Assembly (NCBI RefSeq): GCF_907164915.1
Contig: NC_061867.1
Location: 31,121,751-31,185,750 of the forward strand
Direction: 5' to 3'
From: Impatiens glandulifera
Taxonomy: Eukaryota; Streptophyta; Magnoliopsida; Ericales; Balsaminaceae
Length of the DNA stretch: 64,000 nucleotides
Each line of letters opens with the position of its first letter. Position 1 is the first letter of the stretch. Positions 20,347-32,168 of the stretch are shown piece after piece. Position numbers and translations under genes: made by a program. Under the pieces are notes generated by a model. The model was not told the origin of the DNA. It did not search any database and saw nothing but the letters and a program-made list of their open reading frames with translations.

Positions 20347-21598
20347 TATTAGGATCTAGATCGGGGATGGCGGACCGGGGTCTGACCGGTTTACACCTTT
20401 CACTCAACGGTTGGCGCTAATCTGGTTAGAGATTAACCCCGGGTTTCAATACTACACAAACTGTCACAAACCCTTGAACCGAGTTCAAGTGCGGAAGTGG
20501 TTCGTTTCAGGTTGAAGCAACACACACACGGGATGAATAAATATGGATTTGGATAATGTCGGTTTGGAGTTTAGTAGGTCGGTTTGAGGTTCAGTAAATC
20601 AGTGACAATGATGTAGATTGGTTAGAGCGGTACAGATCGGTTAGTACAAATCGGTTAGAATGTAGAGCCGACAGAAAATAAAGAACAAGACAGATTCTTA
20701 TGGATGTTCGGAGATAAAACTCCTATGTCACCCCTTTTTCTCGAAACCGCGATAAGGATATTCATTAAGGAATACACAAACACAATATCCGATCGAGACT
20801 TATTTGCTGCTCGATAAACACTCGTACAATTCTCACTGAAATTGTAATCTCACTTCAAATGCACACTTAAACTTTGAATCTTGTAGAGAGATGAACTTGT
20901 AATTAATAACTCTTAGAACTTGTAGCTGGTCGAACTGGTAATTGCATTTACTCCTCTTCAACTCCTTTTATAGGTGAAATGTGCTAACGGTCACATTTCT
21001 TCTCCTTGAATCTGATTGGTTTAGCAAAGTTCAGTGTTTCAGACCTGGCGGTTTAGGCTTCCAATGCATAGGTCAAACCGGCTAGGTTTGTATTTTACTT
21101 AATATAGCAATTGTCGGTTGGACAGTTGCCTGCACCTGGAAGGTTGCGCCTCTGACTTATCCCAGAGTGGAAAGATCTTTTCAGGCGGTCTTCTGCAGCC
21201 TGCAGAGTATCACCGAACTTGTATGAATATGGCAATGTTATAGTTTGTTCCTTTGGTATCATCTTCCGCAGATACTCAAAGTATCTGTTTACACCGATTT
21301 GTAGGTTGTACTTAGTTTGATATTCTTGCCTTCTTTCTCTAAGTAGGTTCTTCATCGATTTTCCGGTTGGATGCATTTCGGTTTAGGATGTCTACCGGTT
21401 GTTCATAGCTTCAGGTTAACCAGATGACTTCTAGTTTTGGTTACATCTTTTGCCTTATCTTCTAACCGGTCTTATTTTCTTGATCGGTTGGATTCTTGAC
21501 CGATCAGATTTTTGACCGATCCTGGTTCTTAACCGTTCCTGCACAGGAAGTTTGTTTTGATAAGTTTTTTTATTTTAACCGGTCTAATTAATCTAACA
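20347..21598 (-). repeat. Element D 3' LTR
   Basis: Plus-strand ends TATTAGGATC...ATCTAACA (the first TG mutated to TA). Hairpin 1 block at 20700-20735, hairpin 2 at 20473-20489. ACCGGT/ACCGAT words cluster at 21390-21590, on the U3 side. Confidence 0.85.
21095..21376 (-). CDS. 93-codon ORF in the U3 of element D (3' LTR copy)
   Basis: Function unknown. It shares almost all residues with the copy in the 5' LTR (34780-35061). Marks are QTKYNLQIGVNRYFEYLRKM, IPKEQT, TLPYSYKF and a Lys/Arg-rich N-terminus; it ends NCPTDNCYIK. No domain recognised. It lies upstream of the LTR TATA box, so the element's own transcript would carry it only in the 3' LTR. It may be a captured host exon or chance. 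Confidence 0.35.
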   Translation of the reverse strand: MHPTGKSMKNLLRERRQEYQTKYNLQIGVNRYFEYLRKMIPKEQTITLPYSYKFGDTLQAAEDRLKRSFHSGISQRRNLPGAGNCPTDNCYIK

Positions 21599-21613
21599 AT
21601 TTCTCCATTTTTG
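21599..21613 (-). other. Element D polypurine tract
   Basis: The minus strand reads CAAAAATGGAGAAAT directly before the 3' LTR. It is purine-rich with one T. Confidence 0.6.
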
Positions 21614-21910
21614 ATTATCTTATTTTAAATATTCAAAACCATGTAAGAAGTAAATTGTAGGCCGATTGTTTTAAAGGTTTATTTGGCCGGATTTTTGGGA
21701 AATGACTTAGAAAAAATTTGAGAAAAATTTGAGAAAAATTTTGTGTTTGAAAAAAAGTTATTTTATCAAATTCTTCCTTTTTGATTATTTTATTTAAAAT
21801 ATTCAAAATCATGTAAGAAGTAAATTGTAGGCCGATTTCCAAAAATACTTTATATATATAGAAGTGGGAAATATACTAAAATTGACATAAATAGTAGATA
21901 ATTAAAACTT
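21614..21910. other. Element D 3' untranslated region
   Basis: AT-rich. Holds two copies of a ~130-bp direct repeat around AAAACCATGTAAGAAGTAAA (near 21637 and 21806). No coding signal. Confidence 0.5.
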
Positions 21911-24137
21911 CTATTCCCTCTTCTTAGGCATGAATCTTTTCCGTAGGTAGTCAACTATCATTCCCCTTCCTGGATTGCAGGGATCGGCGCCAACTCTGGA
22001 GGAGAATCCTTGACCGCCCGAGGTTCCGGTGAACGGTGAAACCTGCGAGGGAACTGATCTGAGTGGAATAGCTTCGATACCCCGCGTTCTTTTCTGCAGC
22101 GGTATATCCTCTTCCTCGACTTCTTCAACCTCCGGGGAAACTGGGTTGTCCAATACCTTTTTAGCCGCTGCCCTCTTGGAGGCCTTTCTCTTTCTGTTGA
22201 CCGGTCCGGTTGATGGAGCAGCAGCCTTCGATTTCTTATGTGCATCGGTGATATCTTCGAATATCAGATGTTGTTCGACTAGCCGAGCCGCATCCTCATT
22301 TGCTTGAACTGCTTGTGCCGGTGCAACATTTTCTACTGTTTGAACATGTTGGGCCAGGTCTGCATCCGCTTGTTCCTTTTCCTTTTGAAGTCGTATTCGC
22401 TCGTCTTTGGCCTCTTGAATCTTCTAAGTCGCGATCTCATTCGCTTTTTCATGCGCTTCGTCGGCTGCTAGCTTGGCCGCTATCATCTCCGCCAGCTATT
22501 CGTAGACCGTCTTTAGCTCGGCTTCGGTCTGTGCATGCTTTTCTTCACGCGTTGCCATTCTTTCAAGTATTGAGCCGACCTGGATACCGGATTGAAACAG
22601 ACCCTCTTCAAAAGTTGCCAGCCTTTGATCTGTTGTCATCAGCTTTTGATCCATTAAACCGACCCATTGGTCGGTGTGAGCAAGACCGGTCTCCAGATTT
22701 GTCGTTCTTTGTATCGTGGAGTGAACAGTTGATCGGTCAGGCCGTAGTTGTCTTCAATGACCGTAAGCCGTTGAACTGCGGAGTTCAGCTTTTCACTAGT
22801 AGACTCAATAAACCGGATGTATTTCTTTTCTCTTTCTCTCACTTTCTTCTGCCACGGCATGATGGCATCTTTACAAAATTCCTCGATTAAATCCATGACC
22901 TTGGCCTCGGTCATAGCAGGCACCGGCGTTTTGTCGGTTTGAGGAGATCCAGGCAGATTGGTGAGTAATGTATCTGTTTCGGTTTCAACAGTGTTGACCG
23001 GGGGTTCCGATGGAGGAGGGATATTCTTGGCCTCATTCGGACTCGGACTGCCGTTGGATTCGTTACCGTCATCGCCTTAATGATGAGATCTGGAAAAGTG
23101 TGACGCTTCTTGGTGAGCGGGTTCCGATTCCAACCGCGTCATTTCATCGATTAGCTCCCAGACTTTGGCCGTTAGCAATTCCAGCACTAAATCATCGAAC
23201 TGGGATTTGTCCTCTTCAGGGACATCCTTTTCACGAAGATGACGAATGTGGTCGGTGAGTTCTATCAACCGGGCGTGCAGTTCAACCATCCTTCCTCTTC
23301 GAAGAGCGGTGACCACGCTCTTAGCCTTTGTAAGGTTGAGCACCGACCTTTCCATCTCAATCAGCTTTTCGTATCTCTGGTTAGCGGGATGCTCCGGTAA
23401 CATGTTGGTATAAAGGACTTCATGTCGTTCCAGAGCCCATTGATAGTAGACATCGCTCGCAGCATGAGCCTGATCGTAAAGTTGTTCTAATATTTGGGAG
23501 ACAAGTTATTCTCCCATCTGACGAACGTTGTCGTCCGCGGTTTCAAATATCTGCGTTCTCTTGGCCGAACCGGTTTCATCATTAATATTTCTGGCCGGTT
23601 GTTCTTCGACCACCTTCTCTTTCCCTTTGTCTAGCCGAGTCTCCTCGGTGTTGTTGGAGTGAGTCCGGCTAGAGCTAGACGCGGAGTTCTCCGGATTAGG
23701 AGTGTCGGCTTGAATATTAGCCGATCCGGACGTGTGCGGAACTGCTTTGCTTCCGGACTTTTCGCCCGCCGGAGCCTTTTTCTTTCTAGGCTGCGATTTC
23801 CTTCGACGAGTATTTGGTTGTTTACTGGCGGAGACCTTTGTCCTGCCCGGTTTGTCCTCCGGTTTCAGAAAGTTGGTGGATTTTATTATCTTGCTGGAAG
23901 GAATAAAAACGCCTGGGCCGGTTTCGGCATTTGAGTGGCGCATCAGCTTGCCAAGTGGAACGGCGTATCCCCACGACCGTTTTGAAGATGGATCCAACAT
24001 CTCACACAGATTAGAGAAAATAACCTTGGCCCAGTTGATCTTAATTCCTCTGACCAAACCGGCTATCATCTCAATTTTCGAAATCTACTTAGAAGATGTG
24101 AGTAAAGAGCATAGAATCGCGACCCATTTTACTTGTA
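21911..24137 (-). pseudogene. Element D accessory gene D3 (long form)
   Basis: An ATG at about 24137 follows a CT-rich leader. The N-terminal domain is mostly lost: an internal deletion joins the start to the motif RGIKINWAKVIFSNL (24069 onwards). Then come a basic stretch RRRKSQPRKKK, a Ser/Asn-rich linker, and a long helical/coiled-coil region (about 23500-22300). A bipartite nuclear-localisation-like RKRKASKRAAAKK (near 22200-22160) precedes the C-terminus FMPKKRE at 21911. Breaks: in-frame stops near 23518, 23075, 22498 and 22425, and a frame shift near 22720. Its tail differs from the RGG tail of A and B. Confidence 0.65.
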
Positions 24138-24400
24138 GAGACTGAAAGATTGAGAGATTGAGAGATTGAGAGCTTGAGAAAGATTTGAGTGCTAGAGAGA
24201 GAAAGCAGATTCGCGGAAGAAGAAAATAAAATGACGAATGAAGGTATTTATAGTCGCGGATTGGAATGCGAACCGTCGTAAACCGTCACATCAAGAATGG
24301 GCGGCAATTTTCCCTCCAAAATGTCTTTGGGCGGCAAGCTTTTAGGCGGGAAGTCTTTAAGCGGGAATTCTTTAAGCGGGAGTTCTTTGAGCGGGAAGTT
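24138..24400 (-). promoter_or_regulatory. Promoter of accessory gene D3 with E2F-like tandem sites
   Basis: TATAAATA on the minus strand (24246-24253). Four GCGGGAA-type cores lie at 24346, 24361, 24376 and 24391, exactly 15 bp apart, and a degenerate fifth near 24330. On the minus strand these read TTCCCGC, the E2F core. ACCGGT words lie just upstream (24438 and 24481). Confidence 0.5.
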
Positions 24401-24632
24401 ATTTAAGGCGGTTATTTTTGTAACCGATTATTAGTGAGGCGGTTATTTAACCGGTGATTTAGAAAAGCGATAGGCGATTTTAACCGGTTGAGAATTTAAA
24501 CCGATATTTAAACTTAGTAATTTGAAACCGACTTTTGGACTTCATAATTTAAATGGACATTCGATTGAAGAAGAAAGACATGATAGATACCGATACAAAG
24601 ATCGGTTTGGAGTACACATAAGAAAGAGAAAA

Positions 24633-25334
24633 TTACATAGTGATCATTTTAGAGAGTTTGTCATCTACCACCTCCTCGTTGAGGACATTCGAGAGATTCA
24701 CCGGTGTACCCGGTCCAAGATTTGGAACGCAAGCTCGAATAACCCGGCTCAACTGAGGAGCATAGTCGAACCATCTCTTTGTTTCGACCATGTTTTTCAA
24801 GTTGTTGAAGATGACCGACGCCCAGTTGATGGGGGTGTTACTGATGATGCAGGTCATCATGTCGAAGGTCCGTTTGGAATAGTTTTGGTTCGGAGATTGG
24901 CAGATGATCGACCAGTTGACGATCTCATGCAGGAGTTGGATGTGGGGAGCAAGGTTTGTTTTCAGGCCGTGATTCTCCACCGGTGTTTCAGATCCGGAGA
25001 ACATTTCAGCGTAATCAACAGCTGCGCTGCCCACCCGGGATGGGAAATCTAAAAACCCTTCACTGGGAAGATTAAACATTCCGGCGAGTCCGCTCTCCGG
25101 GAGAACAATGACGTTGTTTTTCACGGTAGATACAACTGCACCGTTGAACATAGACGCATTGTTGAAAACTTCTAGTACCTATGGAAAAAATAGAGGTCCG
25201 GATTCTTCGAGGAAATCGCGAAGTCCGGTTTCGTCGAGGGATTCAAAGAGTATCTCCATGACTTCAACATCTTCCATGTCTAGGACAGAATCGAAGTCGA
25301 CGCATAAATAGTTCCTGAGAGTGCGATGAGACAT
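24633..25334 (-). pseudogene. Element D accessory gene D2
   Basis: 234 codons from the ATG at 25334 (MSHRTLRNYLCVDFDSVLDM), interrupted by one TAG near 25180. The same domain as A, B, C and D1: VDFDSV, GLRDFLEESGPLFF, FNLPSEG, LLHEIVN, SNTPINWASVIFNNL and a final Arg/Leu segment with a Gly-Pro-Gly turn. Compact form: it stops soon after the domain, with no linker or tail. A TATTTAAG box lies about 80 bp upstream (25409-25416). Function unknown. Confidence 0.65.
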
Positions 25335-25735
25335 TTTTCAACTCTTGCTAAGAGAGAGAGTTTACAATATTTTGTTTTGAGGTGTGTTGGTATAAAGGGG
25401 AGATGTTTCTTAAATAGATTTGAAATTGGAGGGAAAGTTAGAGCATTTAATGTTTATATTCCGTTTTGTCTCATTAATGTTGGGGAATATTTATGTCTTC
25501 AAAACGTCTTGGGAAGGGGTTACTTTTGACCGGTTACGAAGACCGAGGCTGAGAATGTAGTTGGGAAGTAACTAAGTTTGTGTAATTTCCCATGCAGTTG
25601 AAATTCATTAAGGAGGGACGAATTACATTTAACTGAAGGAAACATAAGTTAAACCGAAAGGAATCATAATCGAGTAGGTTAAAAATACAACCGGTGCATA
25701 CAGCAAAATGACCGGTTGTCCGAAGGAGTGAGTTT

Positions 25736-26479
25736 TCAGTGACCGGAGGAGGTGAGGTGTCTGTTCTTTTTCTTCCAAGCTTTCTCGAACCGCTCATAGA
25801 AGGAGTCGTCGGAATCCCTGGTCAAGACTTGTGACTGGTTCAGCCCTTCGCCCGGACAGAGTGGAACCCCGAGTTCCATGAGTAAAAAGTTGATCTGGGG
25901 AATGAAGCCGGTATGACGGGTAGTGATCATCCAGATCAGGATGTCAAACAGCAACCTAGACCAATTGACCGGAGTATCAATTGTGATAGCGGTCATGATG
26001 TTGAAGACGGTTGCGCAGTAGGTGTTTGTGACATCTTTTACCAAGATGACCCTACCGATGATATCATTGAGAAGCTGATATTCAGCCTTTAATGATGACC
26101 GAGCTCCGTGGTCATCGACTGGAAGGTTCGAGCGTGAGAAGTTCAAAGAGATTTCAGCTTTTAGTTCGGCCGAGACATTCAGATCGGTAAGACCCTCCTT
26201 CGGAAGATCGAAGCACCGAGCGAAATCACGCTCGGAAAAGTCAAACATTGTTCCCCTAACCCTGGATTGGATAAGGGTATCAAAGTATGGAGTACCACGA
26301 AAGACCCTAGCGTTGTGGAAGAATTCGAGTACGGTCTCAGGAAAGATGACATGTTTGTCATCTAGGAAGGGCTTCAGACCGATACTTTCTAGAGATTTAA
26401 TCATTTTGAATATCTCATAGTGTTGTGTCTCATGCGTTGAATCAAAATTAACTTGGAGAATGTTTTGGAACTGAGACAT
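25736..26479 (-). CDS. Element D accessory gene D1, intact
   Basis: 248 codons with no break, the only fully open accessory copy in the window. Start chosen at 26479 (MSQFQNILQVNFDS), because its homology with D2 and A begins there; an in-frame ATG 54 bp upstream is less likely. Domain marks: VNFDSTHE, IGLKPFL, TVLEFFHNARVF, CFDLPKEGLTDL, AEYQLLNDIIGRVILVK, TIDTPVNWSRLLFDIL and LGVPLCPGEG. A short basic tail (WKKKNRHL) follows. No signal peptide or membrane span. A TATA box on the minus strand (26540-26547, TATATAAG) is about 65 bp upstream. Function unknown; probably nuclear or particle-associated. Confidence 0.65.
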   Translation of the reverse strand: MSQFQNILQVNFDSTHETQHYEIFKMIKSLESIGLKPFLDDKHVIFPETVLEFFHNARVFRGTPYFDTLIQSRVRGTMFDFSERDFARCFDLPKEGLTDLNVSAELKAEISLNFSRSNLPVDDHGARSSLKAEYQLLNDIIGRVILVKDVTNTYCATVFNIMTAITIDTPVNWSRLLFDILIWMITTRHTGFIPQINFLLMELGVPLCPGEGLNQSQVLTRDSDDSFYERFEKAWKKKNRHLTSSGH

Positions 26480-27039
26480 TTTTGTCTTAGTGAGATGATG
26501 AGTTGATATTGTGGATATTTGTCTGATGTTCACCTAACTTATATATTAGTTGAGAGGTCATAGTATTATCCAGTGGGTAGCAGGTGATTTAGTTTATTAA
26601 CCATATGATAAAGCATTTTGCATGAATTAGGTATATGTACAACCTATGGGTGTGAGTCATAGGCCTGGACGGTGAGAGATATCATATCTTCACGTCTTTG
26701 GAGGTATGACTATTTTGTTTTGAAAATGTATCTTTTCAGAACAGATACGTCTAAGCACAGACAGTTGTTCCATTTTTGTTCGGAAGCCAAATAATCCAGA
26801 ATATATTATATTCAAACCGGTTGGTTTTCAGTCATTGGTCCCGATGCGGTTAATTAGTGTAAGCACTAAGTAACCGGTCGGTTTACTATGACTGATAGAC
26901 AAAGTGGTTCTTCAATAGATACTATGGTAAATTCGGTTTCCGACAATTTAGGAAGAGCTGCTGGTTTTGTCTGTCCGAACCGATTTTCCCTTTAAAGATT
27001 AAAGGTTTAAGAAATGAGTTGATTAATATCGGTTAAACC
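26480..27039 (-). promoter_or_regulatory. Spacer between RNase H and D1
   Basis: Contains the D1 TATA box (26540-26547) and ACCGGT words at about 26813 and 26873. No ORF belongs here. Equivalent in position to the internal promoters of A, B and C. Confidence 0.45.
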
Positions 27040-29162
27040 GAGGATGTTTTTGAAGTAAGAAAACTTAGCTTCCTATAGCGGCTTTGTGAAGATATCGGCT
27101 ACTTGTTGATCAGTGGATACATATTCTAGCCGAATATGCTTCTACATGACATGTTTCCGAATGAAATGATGCCTTATGTCGATGTGCTTGGTTCTAGAGT
27201 GTAAAATCGGATTGTATGTGATTGCTATGGCACTTGTGTTATCACAAAAAATCGGGGATTCTTCGGCGGTGATACCGAAGTCCTTTAGTTGTTGTTGAAT
27301 CCATAGGAGTTGTGAACAACAACTTCCGACTGCCAGATATTCTGTCTCTACGGTTGATGTAGCAACCGATGTTTGCTTCTTGTTGTGCCATGACACAAGC
27401 CGCCTAAGAATTGGCATGTTCCGCTGGTACTTTTTCTGTCAACTTTACAACCTGCATAGTCTGCATCAATGTAACTTGTGAGGTTAAAAGATGAGTCATT
27501 TGGATACCATAGATCGACTTCAGGGGTTCCCTTTAGATATTTCAAGATTCTCTTAGCGGCTGTATAGTGAGATTGTTTGGGATTAGCCTGAAATCTTCCA
27601 CACACTCCGATCGCAAATAGTTTGTCCGGTCTACATGCTGTCAGGTATAGAAGTGAGCCAATAATTCCACGATAAGCAGTTAGGTCTACTCCCTGACCGT
27701 AATCATCCTTATCCAGCTTGATTGATGAACTCATTGGAGTAGCGGTAGAGGAGCATGTGTCAATCCCAAATTTCTTTAGAAGTTCCTTTGTATATTTGGG
27801 ATGACTGATGACGTTCCTCCTTCGAGTTGTATAACCTAAAGGCCTAGGAAGAAGCTTAATTCTCCCATCATACTCATTTCAAATTTGTTAGTCATCAAGG
27901 TTGAGAATTTATCACATAGCTTAGGATCGGTTGATCCAAAAATGATATCATCCACATATATTTGAACAAGTAAAATGTGTCCCTTTTTCTCAAATTTAAA
28001 TAGGGTTTTATCCACTGAACCTATTGTAAAGTCATGATGTATCAAAAATGCGGTTAATGTGTCATACAAAGCTCTAGGGGCTTGTTTTAAACTGTACAAT
28101 GCTTTATTTAGGCGGTATACATGATTAGGCAGGTCAACATTTTTGAAACCGGGTGGTTGCTCAACGTATACTTCTTCGCGTAGGTCACCATTTAAGAATG
28201 CACTTTTAACATCCATTTAAAAAACCTTAAAATTTTTGAAAGCAGTAAATGCTAGAAAAATCCTAATGGCTTCAATTCTAGCTACAAGAGTAAATGATTC
28301 TTCAAAATCAATGTCTTCTTCCTGTTTGTATCCTTGTGCCACTAATCTAGCTTTGTTCCTCGTAACCAAACTGTCTTCATTGAGTTTATTTCTGAATACC
28401 CATCTTGTTCCTATGACCGGTTGATCTTTCAGTCTAGGGACTAGGTACCAGACTTTATTACTCTCAAACTGGTTTAACTCTTCTTGCATTCCCAAGATCC
28501 AATCCGGATCCGACAATGCTTCATACACCCTTTTCGGCTCAATCTGGGATATGAAAGCGGAATTGAAGTATTCCTCCAGTATTTGTTGCCTAGTTTGGAC
28601 GGGTTTTGAAGGGTCACCTATAATAAGCTCAGGAGGATGATTTGTGTTCCTTTTGAGATTCGGTTTAGGAGTGTCTACCAAATCACCGTTTGTTTGATCA
28701 AGGCTAGACATATCGGTAGGCTAATCAATAATGTCAGACATACCGATTTCCTTAGTTTGAACCGAGGTGTCAGCTTCCTGCTGTGTGGCAGCTTTATCCG
28801 GCTGGGTTTCATCAGCACCCATTTGGTCATTGACAAACCGTCTGAAAACAGGAACCTCATCATCACTATCAGAATGGATATTATTATTTTCCAATCTGTT
28901 GTGTAGATCAAAGGATGATGCAGTGTTACTTTCAACTGATTCACCGAATACTACATGAAGAGATTCCTCCACGGTTAAAGTTCTAGTATTATATACTCTA
29001 TATGCTTTACTAACTACTGAGTAACCTAGCATAATTCCAATATCGGATTTTGCATCAAAAGCAGATAAGTAATTTTTGCAATTTATGTGAATGTAACATT
29101 TACAACCGAAATTTTTAAGATACCTAATGTTAGGAATTCTACCAAAATACACTTCATACCTA
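27040..29162 (-). pseudogene. pol: Element D pol: integrase C-terminus, reverse transcriptase, RNase H
   Basis: Minus-strand order: integrase C-terminal part from about 29160 (YFGRIPNIRYLKNFGCKCYI, then FDAKSDIGIMLGYS), a linker, and reverse transcriptase ([25 protein letters not shown], catalytic YVDDIIFGS near 27950). RNase H follows (DADYAGCKVDRKSTSG, TVETEYLA, FCDNTSAI, HIDIRHHFIR). It copies element RNA into DNA inside the particle. Breaks: TAA just before MDVKSAFL (near 28216), frame shifts near 27835 and 27400, further stops near 27140. The catalytic residues remain. Confidence 0.85.
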
Positions 29163-32100
29163 ATTAAACAGAGTTGTAATTAAATGACTATTAAATTGCT
29201 CAATGAAAAGAGTAATAAACAATAAACACAATCAGCAAACTAAGTCAAGATGTGTACTCATGTACAATCCAAAGACTAGGCGAAGTGTGTAGAAATATAG
29301 TCGAAACCACTAGGCTCGATCTACACGATCAATAAACCAGGAGCGATGCATATTCTAAACAAAGGTGAATCGTCAACGAGTGGATGATAAAACGACTTTG
29401 AAGAATGAAGGGTAAATTACACGGGTCTCCTGAGAGACTCGTCAAGTTTGTTCTCTTTTCATTCAAGAAAGCCAAAAATAAACTATAAATTGGGTATTTT
29501 CAAAGCGCAGTGCCTATTTTCAACCTTGGACATGCATTTTTCTAAACCGAGTGTTCTCTAAAAATTTTGTCCAAGAGGGACATTCTGTAGACACTCATTT
29601 TTTACACCTAATTTTATAGTTTATGCTTTTCATAAATCTGAGTCTATAAAATTTTCTCGAATTCATTCACGGACTCATTGCACGATTTATATTAAAGACG
29701 ATTATTTTTAGAACAATTAAGTTTTTTAAAATAAATTATTTTGGATTCTTAATAAAGTTAATGTAGTAATTTGTCTATGTTACAACACTTAGAGAAGTTA
29801 TTATACTTAGAATATTCAAGGTTTTATTTAATTAATTACCTTGGGTATTTATAAAAAATAAAAATTAAAAAAATATATATTTTACAAAATATATATTAAC
29901 GTTTTTATAAAATTTCGTTAGTTATATTTTGTTTTCTTTTAATTAGATTAGTTTGTTAGATTAGTTTGTTAAATTAGTTAGATTAGACTTTGAGATTTGA
30001 TTTCTTGAATAAGTTAGTTAGCATTTTAGTTATTTAATTAGAATCTTTCCTTATAAATAGGTATAATTAAAAATAAAATTGTTTATAAGTGTTTTTAATA
30101 AAATCTTTTTTTTTGTAGGATGAACGGGTGTGTAAAGGAGATAGCGCGCAAAAATAAAAGATAACGGTGTCTACACAATCGTGAGAACCACCCTAGGTCA
30201 AAGAAAGGGAAAAAGAGATTGCTAAAATAAAGGAAGAAGTTGTCAAAGGAAGAATAATTCAGCCGTGTATTGAAGAGAAGCATGAAGGCTTGGTCATTTT
30301 TAATTAAACATTAAAATGATCAAGTATTACATCATTTATTAAATAAAGCCAAAATCTCATTAGATGAAAACTTGATATTTATTGACATGTCAAGTGGATA
30401 GATTGCTCCATTATTTTAAACATTTGTAAATGTTTAAAATAGTTTTTTTCCCAACGGTCAAGTGTGTTAAATGGGCCTTTGGGCCCTAGGGTTTCATAGA
30501 TTTTCCTATAAATATCCTTCTTAACACCCTAGCAAAAGGTTCTTGATCTCTCTTTGGACATTGACCTTCCTTTCTCTTTTCTCTCTAGGCTGCCTATTTG
30601 AAAATCCTAAGCAAACACCACTCTTGTTAAGTTGTTCGCAAGATTTGCTTATGAAATCTTAGATTAAATACCACCCTTAACATCAAAAGAGCAGCCCCAT
30701 TGTAAGCTCTTTTGTCTTTTTTTTTCTTCTTGAATTTGAATTTGAATCTTTTTTGCTTTTTTTTAATTCCATATATTGTTTCTTTAAGCTTTCTATTTTG
30801 ATAGATGTTTAGGATTTTTACTTTTCTTGTTGTAAATATATAATCTAAATAAAAAAACTTAATGTATATAAAGGTCATTGACCTAAAATTTCTTTAAAAC
30901 CAAAACCGGCCCTTAAATTGGCCATTTCAAAAATAAAAATATAAAACTTAAAGCCAAAAAGAAGCAATCTGCTTTTATTTTATTTTATTTTATTTATTTT
31001 ATAATTGTTAGAATTAGATTTTTTTATGTATATAGGTGTTTATATATTTGAAAACCTTGCTGGATTTATTTATTTTTTTTGCAATTTGGGATCCATTTGG
31101 ATCACCAAGTGTTAGTTAGTAGGATTAGGTCAAAACGGCACAATGAACCATATTTGTGTGTCATCCGACCAAGGAGCCTCTCCACATGAAAAGATTTGAT
31201 GCTTTCCCGACGTTTCCAGCACTTCAGGATGCATTTGTGCACATAAAGACCGAAGATTTCTGCATCCAAGGATGGAGGACATAACTGCATTTATTTATTT
31301 GTTTTATTTTATTTATTTGTTTATTTTCAGTTTTCTTTAGTCTTAGGGTTTGTTTGTTTGACATTTTTTATTTTGCTTAGTTAAGAGTTTGTGGCTTGAT
31401 TGATCCTAGATTAGAAACAAAATTTAAAATGAAACCCTAACTAAAATTAAACTTAGCCCAAACTTAGACTTAGGATTTTCCTTAGACTTAGGACTTTTTT
31501 TGAATTTTTTTTAAATAAAAACCCAAAAAAATAAAATAAAATTTTAGACCCATTAAATAATTCACTAAAGTTCTTGAAAATTAATCTAGACTTAGACCAA
31601 TTAATTTTTGATTAATAACTTGCCTAGTTTTGATTTTTAGGATAACTTTATGTGTGAATTATTTGCTCTCGTTTTCTTTTATCTTTGCTTATTTGTTTAT
31701 CTCATGCAAACCCATTAAATGTTTAAAATGGAAAATTCTAAAATGTAAAGCGTAAAAAAGTTTTAAAGAAAGGCCAAAATTAATTAGTAGAGACCTTAGG
31801 GGCGTTGTGGGACATAGTGTCTAAAAAACCCTTTCCCACACGTAACCAAACGTCGAACTCACATCTTTCAAATTCCTAATTTTTGAAATTAGGTGGCGAC
31901 TCTCTAGTCGTGAGGTTAATTAATATTGAAAAAAGTTAAAAAAGGCCTATGACAGCCTATGACATGCTTTCCATTAAAAAACTCCCAATCTCTCCCAGAT
32001 TCGACGGAAAGGTAAGATATGGAGTTGTCTATAAAGCCTCGTTTTTAAAACTTAAAATTTTTCAACATTAAAATTAATTCCCCTCACGTTTTAAAAAAAT

Positions 32101-32168
32101 AAAATTTTTAAAGAGTGTCCCAGAATTTTCGAACTAGTCGATCAAAATGTTTTAAAAAAAAAAATCGA
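29163..32168 (+). mobile_element. Ty3/gypsy Tat/Ogre-like LTR-derived insertion in element D integrase
   Basis: Non-coding, AT-rich. A core-promoter-like CCTATAAATATCC near 30505 and the block CCCACACGTAACCAAACG...GGTGGCGACTC (31835-31905) recall Tat/Ogre LTRs. It interrupts integrase between STRINM (32169) and YEVYFGR (29160). About 110 residues expected between these are absent, so the insertion came with, or was followed by, a deletion. Ends are not sharp. Assignment is tentative. Confidence 0.45.
29586..30175. mobile_element. 590-bp solo LTR with TGTAGACAC / GTGTCTACA ends
   Basis: Perfect 9-bp terminal inverted repeats. The flanks CATTC (29581-29585) and CAATC (30176-30180) match at 4 of 5 positions. 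TGTAGACAC starts are typical of Tat-lineage LTRs. It may be a solo LTR nested in the surrounding Tat-like segment. Confidence 0.5.

Noticed and set aside
22029..22890. Plus-strand ORFs of 92 and 196 codons
   Set aside because: They are antisense shadows of the D3 accessory gene, which explains the GC-rich open frames.
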